64,000 nucleotides of DNA from Sphagnum magellanicum. Its lineage: Eukaryota; Streptophyta; Sphagnopsida; Sphagnales; Sphagnaceae. A program made the translations under genes and the position numbers. The DNA lies in contig CM038925.1 of assembly GCA_021904315.1 (NCBI GenBank), positions 9,612,501-9,676,500 of the forward strand, in the 5' to 3' direction. Positions 21,422 through 32,164 of this stretch are shown in pieces. Within the stretch, counting starts at the first letter, position 1. The number at the start of each line of letters is the position of its first letter. Under the pieces are notes generated by a model. That model did no database searches, was not told the DNA's origin, and worked only from the letters and a program-made list of their open reading frames with translations.

Positions 21422-23780
21422 TCTAGCTTCTTTGAAATGAATGTTGTAAATAGATAGTTAGCGGAAAAAAAAATTTGAAGGTGCTCTCGCTCATATTGTC
21501 CTTGAGATAAACGTCTTCGATCGCAATGTTATTTTGCGAGATTGCGGTTGGTTGCGTAGATGTGATTACGTAGCAGAAAGATCTTCTGTGCCTTGCCCCG
21601 TGAATCGAGCAGGCATAATTAGGTACGCGAAAGGCAGAAAACAAGGACACCGAATTCAAAACCCTAATATGTAGGTATGTGTACTGCACAGAGACTCTTG
21701 CGACAATTCTTGTTGGCGTACTGTGTACGTAAATCTTCCTGTGACCTATGTGGAAATCAGACTAAAGATCTCGTCTTTTTTCTACTCGATTGTCGACTCT
21801 GTGTGGGAAAGTAGTTGTTGATGTTATTACTTCCAACAATTTCTTGTTGGCATGGTTATCAATAGCAAGCCGTGAGCAAGATTTGTCTACAGCATTTTCG
21901 ACCTTTGAGCAGGGTTGCTGTGACTTTCCCCCTTCTTTTAGCAAGTGCTCTGCAGGTCCCAAACTTTAGGGCAAGGATGGATGATGCCCCCTGGAACTTT
22001 GAAACTTTGAAAGAAAGTGGTACAAGATCAATTCTGTTCCAAATGTAAGTTTGATGCCCTAATCAGATACCTATCTGTTATTATACAATCTCAGACAAAG
22101 GAAATGCATGCTGTCTTTTAGTTGATGATAATGGTTTGGGGTTGTTATTGCTGGTTTTAGAAGCTCCTTTGCAGTTCTTGCTTCTTATGGATCTTGGAAG
22201 TGCAAAATCAAAGTGATGGTCAAATTGCAGTGTCCAGTTATTGTCTTCTTTTGAATGTGGGCTCTCTGTTCTAGCTTCTTCAAAAAAATTCCTACATATT
22301 GTCTCCATTTTGAGATGGTTCTGTACATATGTGTTCTCTTCACACAACCATTTCTCTTCGAAGGTGACTTATCCTGGCATCCCAAGATGTACTTTCAGCC
22401 CAGGATGCTAAACTCAGGAGTTCATATGGTTGTTCTGTGCTCAACCTAGTTAGTCCATAATTCATGAGCACAACACTACTCAAATAGTCTGATTGCCTAA
22501 TATTTTTTTCAAAGATGTTGCAGTTACCTGTAGGTTCAGGACCTAATTGCCCCACTCCTTTTTGTGAAAAGCTTTGTTCTATTCTGCGAAGCTCCAACGG
22601 CTTGTTTTCAAGGAGATTGAGTCTTGAATTGTAAGCATGAGGATTTCATGCCTGACCCTGGCAGCCACTAACTGAATAGTCTGGTTGCTTGATATCTTCT
22701 TCAAAGATATGGCAGTTGCCTGCAGATTCAGGATCTAATTGCTCCACTCATTTTTTGTGAAGAGTGGTGTTCTTCTCTGCAAAACTCCAATGGCTTTGTT
22801 TTCAAGAAGATTTAAGTCTTGAATGGTAAAGAAGCATGAGGATTTTGTGCCAGACTCCTGCAGCAAACTTTTGGTGCTCTTTTTGCAAATGCATGTAATG
22901 GAATCTGCTTCCTTCTCCAACAACAGCACACAACCCTAGGCCATAGATCTTCTAGTGTATAATGCATTCTTTCTTTGCATGCAATTTACAACTTGGATCC
23001 AAAACTGTGATTAATTCTTAAGTTTTCTCAGGCAATAAGAGAGCTTGAATGACAATTCTGGGATATTCTGACAATTCTTTGTTCTGTTTTCTTTTTTGTT
23101 TCAAAATTCTGCAACTGGCATGTTTGAGGGAGTGAGGAGTGAATTGCAAAGAACACTAAGAAAGCTGCATTTTGGTGATGTTAAAGGCTTTTTTGTTACC
23201 ATTGTTAGGAAAACAGGACACAAAGATTGGAATGGATTAGCCTGTTTGGAAGAACTACATGTTTGTGTGCACTCAACCATATATTATGTAAGTAGAAACT
23301 GATGGGTGAAAGCAATATGTACTTTCTGGTGATCATGTTTGCCTTTGGACATGATGATAGACTAGTTTTCTCTTGACCTAAAAGCTTGCATTCCTTGATC
23401 ACCAAGTTAATGTTGTTTGCCAAACTTCATCCAAATGCTTTCTTGTTCTATTGACATAGAAAAGCTCATGGGAGAGAAGAAAGTCATACTACTAATTTGT
23501 TCTTCACCTCTAAAAGCTTGAATTGCTTGATCATTATGCTCTTGTGGTTTGCCCATGTCATCTGAATCCTTTTTTGCTCTATTCACTTTGAATATTATGG
23601 ATTGAGCTTCTGTCTCATCATTTTATGACACATGACCTTCATTTGGGGCTGCCTTGAACTTGTGAAGAACCTGAGACAGCATTGGATCATAGTGTCTTCA
23701 ATTTCAAAGAAATCTGGAAAGGATGTATACCTCTTTGATAAACTACTTAAGGGATCTGTTTTCTATGCCTGATTTGTTAG
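21422..23780. other. intergenic between SDHAF4 and the PPR gene, with local duplications
   Basis: No gene is supported here. It contains the tandem duplication 22475-22865 and a second weak pair (23372-23425 and 23508-23560) sharing CTAAAAGCTTG.ATT.CTTGATCA and GTTTGCC. A short protein-like reading MDDAPWNFETLK at about 21977-22012 cannot be joined to anything. Confidence 0.4.
22475..22865 (+). repeat. tandem duplication, two units of about 190 bases
   Basis: Unit 1 (about 22475-22660) and unit 2 (about 22668-22865) share, in order, ATAGTCTG.TTGC, TTCAAAGAT.T.GCAGTT, GATCTAATTGC-like, GTTTTCAAG.AGATT and GCATGAGGATTT. By eye they are about 80% identical. They are non-coding. Confidence 0.65.
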
Positions 23781-23888
23781 GAGCTTGCAGTGCTGTTACC
23801 ACAGTTCAAGAACATCAAGAGTGGCTCAATGGCAGAGCCTACTCTTTTTGAAGAAGACAATTTGTTTGCAAAGAAGCCGAATCCTCAG
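23781..23888 (+). other. isolated exon-like open segment
   Basis: Bounded by a TTGTTAG acceptor and a CAG|GTACC donor, this 108-base segment reads as 36 codons without a stop. The protein looks real in composition (LPQFKNIKSGSMAEPTLFEE, then DNLFAKKPNPQ). A further short reading, EPGIFGSQGVQ, begins at about 23983. I do not recognise the protein and cannot find a full gene around it. It may be a gene fragment. Confidence 0.25.
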
Positions 23889-24176
23889 GTACCATTTATC
23901 AAGTATTCTGTGTAAAGTAGAGAATCTACAGAACAACCTTCTTTCAATTCTCATAGTATCTATTATTGAACTGACCTTTGAAGGAACCTGGAATCTTTGG
24001 CTCTCAAGGAGTGCAGATCCTGATCAGAAACTGCAAATTCACCTGTTCAGTTATCGTTTTTGCATCATCCAGATCAAATGATCCACCTTTTGCTGTATAC
24101 TGGAAACTGCAAAAGTATTTTCTGCATGTGGATAAATCACCATATGCAAGTAAAAACTTGTATAGTCTTCCTTACA

Positions 24177-27100
24177 CTACAATCGATCTTTTGTGTATTT
24201 CGTGAGGTAGGCATATTGCTCCTTATGCTGGGAGATAAGCCTCTGGCAGAAGACACTGTCAGGATCACCATGTTGTAAGATGTAATCATAGTACTTGAGG
24301 CCCTCATGAAATTGCTCTGCTGTTGCAAATGCCCTCAATAGCACCCCGTATGTTACATAATCTGGGATAAATCCAGCATCCTCCATTTGCACCAATAAAT
24401 GCTCAGCTTCCTTGTATAACCCAGCTCGCCCATAAGCGTCCATGAGAGCAGTGTAGCTCTGCATGTCTGGTTCTATGCCATAATTTTTCATCTCTTGAAA
24501 TGTTGATAATGCTTCCTGCATACAGAGAGATCATTTTTGATAAGCTGCAATTGAAGAATGCAACACCTTGATATTACATCAAAGCTCTTTCACTTGTGTA
24601 ATGCCCATCTTAAGTAGCAGCATCTGAAACTACAACCTGACATAAAGCGCTACCTCACTTGTCTCAAGTTGAAATTTGGTGCTGAGAAATCACCTGATGC
24701 ATACCATGGTGGCTGTAGCTGTTGATAAGTCCACAAAAGACAGTGGCATCAGGAACACAACCTGCAGCTTGCATCTCTTGCCACAATTCCTGAGCTTCAG
24801 CAAAGAGACCCCATCGCCCAAAGGTATTGATCATGGCACTGAAGCTCACTAAGTTAGGAGAGTGGCCAGCACTTTTTAGGTCATCATACAACTGGGCAGC
24901 TTCATCAATGCAGCCCGCTTTGCCCAGCGAATCAAGAAGAATGTTGTAGGTCCAAAGATTAGGTGCACATCCTGCCTGCTTCATGTTGTCTAGTACTTGC
25001 CGTGCCTTCACAAAGTGGCCACCTTTGCTGTATGCATCAAGCATGGTATTGTATGTCACCTGCAACAAGTTGAGAAACTGACAATAAGAGACACATACAG
25101 ATGGTACCTGCATGGGTGAAAATGTACAAGAGCCATAGCACATCACATGCCTTAAATATCAAATCAGACTGGTTCTGTAAGTCATTCATCATGTCATGTT
25201 TGACAACGTGTAATAGACTTTGCTGAAAATATTTCAACTGTATGAAGTTCAGAGGTCAAGCTAAGTATGTTTCTGTTTATTGAGTACCCGATCAGGAGAG
25301 CAACCTTTGCTCTGCATTTCAATAAACACACCCTCAGCTTCCTCAAATAGCCCGCCTCTTCCACACATGTCAATCACAGTGTTGTATGTGTACAAATCTG
25401 GGAGGCATCCCGCACCCTCCATTTCCCCATATAAACCCATGGCTTGCTCATAGCATCCTTCAATTGAGTATGCTTTCAGCAAAGAGTTGTAAGTCCAGGA
25501 AGTAGGGGCACGCCCTAATTCCTTCATCTCTTCAAACAATGCTACTGCTTCCTGCAGTTTTCCTGACTTCCCATAGCAGTTGATCATTGCTGTGTACGTC
25601 ACAACATTTGGCAAGCAGTTCACAGCTTTCATTTCTGTCAGAATTTGTGTGGCAGCATCCAAGAGTCCATGGCGAACACATGCGTTGACCATACAATTGT
25701 ATGTAATATCATCTGGTTGGATTCCCTGCTTTTTCATCTCCTCAAAGAGAGCCACCACCTTGTGCAATCGGAATCCATTCTTGGCACATGCATGGATTAG
25801 TATATTGTAAGTTACAATATTTGGTTCACAACCATCCTTCTTCATCACTTCAAAAATCTCCCAGGCTTCTTTCAGCAATCCTTGCTTTGTATACCTGCAG
25901 ATGATCATGTTTTGATTAGGTTACCCAACACAGAAAACCCAAGACACAACCTTGCATCTTGCACCAATGCACATATCAATCACTAAAATGAAATCAGAAG
26001 CAACATCTGCATTTTTTCCTGTGAATCTTACAGGTGAAGATGAGTAATTGTGAGATGTCAGAACCCACCCGCTGATCAAAACTGAGTAAGAGTGGACAGT
26101 TGGGGTTATCATTGCATCTCTCATCTGATCAAATATCTCTTTGATAAGACCTAGCTTGCCTTCTTGCCCAAGAATGGACATTATTGTGACATAGTTTTGC
26201 TCACGCATTTCAAACTTTGATTGGGCTTGCAGAAAGCGAAAGACTTGCAGAGCTTGTCTTCGAGCCCCACGACACTCCATCTGCTTCATCATCTAGAAAA
26301 CAATCCAATGTAATATCCTTTAGTCAAATTTCACCTTCAATTCAAGTTCCACAGGGATTATTAGTTAAGAGAGTTGGGAACCTGGAAGCGGAAAATTTCA
26401 GCAACAGAATAATAGGTGGGTGGGAGTTCAATGTGCAACAGTTGGAAGGGAGATCTGATGCTAAAGGCATGTCCAAACTCCATGTAATCCAACAACCAAC
26501 ACTAGAGGTGTTGAATGAAGTGTGTGGACCATGGACCAACAATACACTCAGTGCAAGTCCAGGCACAGAGTTCAAGCTGACAACTTAGAAACCTCAGAGT
26601 AGGTGAGCTCTTTGACACTCCAAATGTGCAAAGGTTCCAAGTTTCCAGCTTGTACAGTCAGGCTGTCTTCTATATTGTCAAGAGCATCAGCAGTGATTTT
26701 CAGTCCTTTCTATTCAATTGAACACATTCTCATTCCATAAACCAACTCATGCAATCCTTGAGAAGTTGCAATTGTCATCGTACTCTCTCACATTCACAAA
26801 CAGAATCATTGATCAACATTGAACATTTGAACTTGCCTGATTCCAAAGAGAGAAATCACCACCGAGTGCAGTTGATGCCCTCTGCAAAGCATCACCCATA
26901 TTATCACTATGTGCCAAAACATCAATCACCGCCTTGCGCACAATTTCCATGGTCTTATTATTATTGCCTTTGGCTTCACTTCTCCTGTTGTTGGACACTC
27001 TTTTGCGTTTGCTCAAGAGACCGAAAGCTTGAGGCTTCAACATATTTGCTGGAGGACTCTCTCTTTCAGAAACCTTATTGGGATTCTTATTAGATTCTGT

Positions 27101-27400
27101 GACAACCACCTCACTTCTGTGGTTCTCCAAAGTTACTTCTCTTGCAACTTCTGTGTCATAGGGTTTTTGTTGCAACCTGTTATTCTTTGTCCTGACATCA
27201 CCATCCCTAATCCCATTTCTCGACTGTGTAACTTCTGCTAATATACTTGCTGCCTCACTTCCTGCCTCCCTTGTTGAGCTATCAAGCTCCCTCAATTGCT
27301 TTGACAGTGGTGCATGTTCAAAAGGCTTGTAGCCATCACTTGCTTGACCCACTCCATATGTTTCATCTCTATGGTCTTGAGCTTCTGGCAAGTCTCCCAT
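24177..27400 (-). CDS. P-class pentatricopeptide repeat (PPR) protein, at least five exons
   Basis: PPR proteins bind organelle RNA one base per repeat and act in RNA stability, splicing or translation. Minus-strand exons are 27400-26837, 26292-26069, 25894-25288, 25059-24694 and 24515-24177. Phases agree and give about 699 residues. From about residue 190 on there are a dozen or so 35-residue repeats, such as CEPNIVTYNILIHACAKNG, CLPNVVTYTAMINCYGKSG, CAPNLWTYNILLDSLGKAG and IEPDMQSYTALMDAYGRAG. No E, DYW or SMR domain is visible, so it is P-class. The first 190 residues are polar and charged. Intron 1 has a GC donor (CAG|GCAAGT). The N-terminus is unsettled: a TTTACAG acceptor sits at 27413, just before the chosen ATG, so an upstream transit-peptide exon may exist, perhaps within 27977-28354. 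Confidence 0.92.
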
Positions 27401-27780
27401 CTGCTGGAATCTGTAAAGCAACAATATAAGGTGTATGCAACCAAGAAGAATTTACACTCCTGATGGACTGGACCTGTAACCAATTTCTGTTAAAGGAGGG
27501 GTGTGTGCAGCGTGGCTGGTATGAGTGTGCCTGCCATGACTTTCCCATTCACAACTCTATCTCAATTCGCATTCAAACCTGGGCATCAATTCTTCTCTTA
27601 GAGCATTTGCAGCAGTGCTCAGCATATGACCCTGCACTGAAAATCTTTGATGAGGTACAGCAGTCAAATCCAGTGGATTCACTGGAAGACTGTGGTGACA
27701 CTGGAAAAATGCACAGCTTCCTGGAAAAATACAGTCAATTCATATTTATTCACTGCTCCCTGTTTCTGATTGGCAAGATA

Positions 27781-27939
27781 GTTAGATTGGTCTGGATGGG
27801 TTGCTATTAGGTAGTCGTCTCCCACCTATTTGCAGTCCCAGTTTATGGGTGCGGTTGGAAAAAAGTAAATAACTAAAACTTGGATGTGAGAAATATTTTT
27901 GCAGGATCACATACTGAGGACCGCTGGAGATGGTCTTAC
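27781..27939 (-). mobile_element. MITE-like element, copy B (short)
   Basis: The reverse complement starts GTAAGACCATCTCCAGCGGT then CCTCAGTATGTGATCCTGCA, and contains ACTGGGACTGCAAATAGGTGGGAG as in copies A (19541-19898) and C (53053-53240). The plus-strand left end GTTAGATTGGTCTGGATGGG is the partner terminal repeat. It lies about 370 bases upstream of the PPR start and may sit in its 5' region. Confidence 0.65.
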
Positions 27940-27976
27940 GGCATGGCACCCAAGCACTCAATCTTTCACAGCAACC

Positions 27977-28354
27977 TTACAATTGCGAACCACAAGACAC
28001 AATAATTTCCTGTTTGAAAATCTCGCAACAGAGGTCAATGGATGATAACCTGGAAACTTGAGAGGTTATGAAGCTGCTGCTCCTGTTGCTGCTGATGCTA
28101 TCAGTGGCACAGTTGCTGTTGTACTTCAACCGCTGAATGTGGTGAGTATTATAGACTTCTGCACTATGATAACCCTTGCAACAATACTTGTGTGCCTCAA
28201 TCAAATTCCTATAGCCTCCCAGCAACAGCAGCAGCGACCTCCTCTTCCCATCTGCCTGTTGTTCACCTACACCTAACGCGCAACTGGAAGGCGGCTTCAC
28301 AGCTTGTTGTAGCACCACTCCCCCTCCCCAACCTTGTCCGCGCGGCCAAGCCAT
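27977..28354 (-). other. possible upstream exon region of the PPR gene
   Basis: An ATG-initiated frame on the minus strand, in the same orientation as the PPR gene, begins MAWPRGQGWGGGVVLQQAV and is Arg/Ser/Leu-rich before the Lys/Ser-rich part. It could provide a transit peptide. No clear donor that would join it in phase to the exon at about 27412 was found, so it remains tentative. Next to it, 28500-28560 is CT- and CG-rich and resembles a promoter. Confidence 0.25.
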
Positions 28355-28399
28355 CTCTGCCTAATTACTTGTTCTCCCCACACCTCACTTCACCTCAAT

Positions 28400-29576
28400 T
28401 CTCTTTCTGATTTTTGTTCTTCCCCATTTTCACCAACACTAGTATTGTTATCAGAAACTGCAGCCCATTCAAGCCACTCAATCTTCAACCCATTCACGAT
28501 TGCTACCTCCATCTCTCTCTCTCTCGCGCGCGCACTCGCTCTCTTTTTCCCAGCGCTCTGTCACACACACAGAGAAGCAGCTGCCGTGGATAGACCATCG
28601 AATCAGGAATTCGGATGAAAAAGTGATGGATGGAGTAATAAATCGTCTATTTTTATAGAAGTTCTTCCAATGTATGGACTACGTAACGTGTGAATAGTCA
28701 TGGTGCATGACCAGTGCGGTCGAGCTGGTTACCGGACACAACCATCCCTCTCTTCATCCACGTAGAGAGTGATTATAAAAATTTTCATCAAAGGTTTAGG
28801 GAATGATTAAGCCAATGAGAGCCAAATGTGGTACTTTGTGCTAAATAGTAGGTCACTAATAAAATGCAGGAGGTTGAAGGTTATGGGTTGTAACTTGCAA
28901 CCTCATAGCCAATCGTAGCATCAAGATTCTTGTGAGGGATGGTTGCGTGTAGGGCAAAGCCCTAGGATGAGGGGCTGTAACAAAAAAATGGGGGTGCTCA
29001 ACTTCTTGCAACACATCATTCAACAAAATGTTATGAGAATTCCTCAACATCAAAATTCTATTATTACTCATATGGAGAACATCATATGACAATCTTGAAT
29101 GTGATTTCAAGCTCCTCTACATAACTACTCACCTTAATTCCATGGGTTTCCAAGAATCAAAGCTCTCTAACCTCACTTTCTTGAGCTTCAATAGATCATG
29201 ATCAAGTGTCTCCTTTCACAAAGCCCTCTGACAACCACACACACACAACTCCACCATACAATTTGATTGAATTCTATTGACTGCTACTACACCCAGTCAC
29301 TCAACAATCCAATCCACTTAGATGACAACAACATTGTACAATGAATATGCCTAAACCCCATTACCAACATTAGAAGCTTGGACAAAGAAAATTGACACTT
29401 CTCAATCTTCACATCAAGGTATATCTTTGCTATTGAAATACCAAATTTCCTTCAGAATGCCCATAAGACCACGTTCTCATTCTTTTTTTGTGACTTGAAG
29501 AATTGACAAAAACAAACCAACAAACAGACACATACAATAAGTAACATACTTCACAACCGTTCCGAGATCTAGGCCT
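28400..29576. other. intergenic between the PPR gene and the hAT element
   Basis: No gene recognised. 28502-28545 has a TCTCTCTCTCTC(GCGC) tract. At 28951-28990, AGGGCAAAGCCCTAGGATGA resembles one arm of the small inverted-repeat elements at 43587-43641 and 52684-52793. Confidence 0.45.
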
Positions 29577-29874
29577 CAGCAAGGTAAGGTAGACAACTAG
29601 TTGTTACCCGGTAAAACGGTAAAAGTTAGTGGTAAAGGGAGAAGGGAATGCAACAGGTAAGGTAGCGGGTAGAGTAAAGGTAAAGCCGAACGGATTACCC
29701 GATTACCCGGTAATTACATGTAACTAGGTAAATTATTTATTATGGCCCCGGTGCCTTAATGGAGTCCGTCGTCAGTCCGCACGAAGTCCACCATCAGGCT
29801 TGAGTCCGCCATAGAGTCCACCTTGCGAGTCGCCACGATCTTCCGCTGTGGCGCTGAGGGAGCTACAAAGTACA

Positions 29875-31989
29875 ATGTCGAGCAACGGTGATCCTGCTAT
29901 GAGCATGGTCGTTGGTGAGGACGTTACTGTCGTCGTTGCGTCCGATGACAACAACGACAACATGCAAGCGGCCGTGCATTCTGTCGCCAAGTCAAAGCGG
30001 AAGCGCCAAAAACACCAGTTTCCATGGGAGTATGTCAAGGATTGGCAAGACGGCGACTCCGCCAAGCATTGCGAAAAGCGCCAGTGCATGGTGTGTCGCA
30101 ATTGGTATTCCGGATCGACCAATGCGTCAGGCTGGAAAGCCCACATGAAGAGCGCGCACGGCATCACCGGCAACGACATCGCGTTGTCTGCCTCGTCCGG
30201 CAAGCTCATATTCCAGTCGACACTCAGTAGCAAGCCCGTGTTTTCGGAGCCCGTTCTACGTAAGTACGAGAATGCCGTCGTGGACTACGTCGTCGAAGGT
30301 GGCGTCACCCTGCGCGCGGCTGGCGGCGTTCGTTTCAAAAAGTTCATTGTCTCGTTGACAAACGGATATGAGCCGCCATCGACTCGAACAATCCTACGAC
30401 GGATCGCCGAGTTGTACCGCATCTTGGAGCCATTGTTGGCGGCATTTTTGTGCAACCTCGACGTCGCCATCTCCCTAACGCTAGACGGTTGGTCGAATCG
30501 CAACCTGAAGGGCTTCTACATTGTCACCGCGCATTGGGTCGACGTCATTTCTCTAACCAACAAGAACATTCTCTTGACGATCCTTGATGTCAAGTGCAGG
30601 ACTGGCGTCAGCAACCGCGTCGGGGCTGCCCTGTTCAAGTACCTGAAGCACCTAGGCCGGGATGTCGTGACGCGCTTGCTCAACGTTGTCAGCGACAATG
30701 GGACAGACGCGACGGTTGCTGTCGCGCGGCTCTTCCAGCTGGTCAATACCTTCGTCGGCTACGAGCAGATGCGCAAGGTCAACCACGTCTAGTGTGCCGA
30801 CCACTCCGTCCAGCTCGCTGTGCTCAAGGTGTTGACGTTCATTAAGGAGCCCACCGAGCAGCTGCGAGATGCGCTGATCAAAATCCGCCGTAGCAAAGTC
30901 ATGCGGCAGCAGTATCGCATCCAAGTCGCGGCAACCGGGCTTGCCAGCAAGGAGCCGACGCACCAGGACTCGCCCACGCGCTGGAACTCGACTCACGAGA
31001 TGTGCGCCGACGCTTCTAGCAAGCGCATCATTTTGGACTGCATCATGGACCAGTACGCGGTCGACATTGGCCACGGTGCTCTCCCAGACCTAGAATGGCA
31101 TGCCATTGACGGCGTGTCGACATTCCTTCGCACGCCGCGCCAGGTCATGGAGAGCCTCGCGGCCGATCACAAGCCGACGCTTGACCTGGTGTCGATGTCC
31201 GTCTTTCTGCTCTTGAAGCATTGTGACGACAACGAGCAGCAGTTGCAAGAGATCAACGGCAAGCTGACGGCGATCGGAATGAAAGCGAAGCTTGAGAAGT
31301 ACAAGAGCAAGCTGGTGCAAGAACCAGCGATCATTGCGGTGTACTTGAACCCGCAGATCCCCAAGCCGACCGACTCGGCGGAGCTAAAGCTCGTCGTCGA
31401 TCTCGTTTGCAATTCACTGCAACGTCGCTACTCAGCCGAGATGAGCTCTCACCAGAGCATCGAGCAGGAAGCGGCCGACAACTCACTTTTTGCTGCGATG
31501 TTTCAGCTGCAGCACGACGTCGATGGCAATGGCGACGAGGTCGACCAGTATCTCTCGATCGGCGTCGTCCAGTCATCAGGGTTCATCGACGTCTTGTCGT
31601 GGTGGTCGGCCCAAAAGGAATTGTTGCCGGGCCACTACCAGATGGCCATGGACTACCACGGAACACTGGCGACGTCGACGCCATCAGAGCGGGTTAATAG
31701 CGCTGCCGATCGTGAATTCACATGCACCCGACAGTCGCTATCATCGTCGGTGTTCATCATGACAATGTGCCTGCGTTCATGGATGAATGCCGGTATCCTC
31801 AAAGTGCCGGCGAATCAAGCGCAGGTGACGGCTGCCCTCGGACAGGACAACACCAACAATGTGGAGTCAGTCGTCCAGGAACTTGAGGAGGAACAGGAGG
31901 AGTGGGACGAGGAGATCCTTGACGATGGTGTCGTTCAGATACTCCACAACCAATTCGCCGACTTGGTCTCTGAATGCCAAGAACTTTGA
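29875..31989 (+). pseudogene. hAT-family transposase with one in-frame stop
   Basis: Starting at ATG 29875, the frame runs 704 codons with a single interruption, TAG at 30790-30792. It then continues in the same frame (CADHSVQLAVLKVL), which is the usual conserved CxxHxxxL region of hAT transposases. A BED-type zinc finger lies near residues 70-95 (CMVCRNWYSGSTNASGWKAH). DGWSNRNLKGFYIVTAHW and LLNVVSDNGTDATVAVARLF mark the catalytic fold. The C-terminal hAT dimerisation region is TLATSTPSERVNSAADREFT. The coding region is clearly more GC- and CpG-rich than its surroundings. Apart from the one stop it looks whole, which suggests recent activity. An upstream GTG at 29848 is not a likely start. 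Confidence 0.9.
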
Positions 31990-32164
31990 GAGCTGAAGAT
32001 GAAAGTACTGAAGAGAGAGGGAAAAGCGATCAAATGTTCAGATTGTTGAAAATAGTTGAGCAGCAAGGTTGTGACTCGGCAATGTTTGTTTGATCCATGT
32101 GAACTCTGTACGAGATCAGAGCTCCTCCTCAATTTACATCTTGGCCCATCAAAATCTCTTGTTA

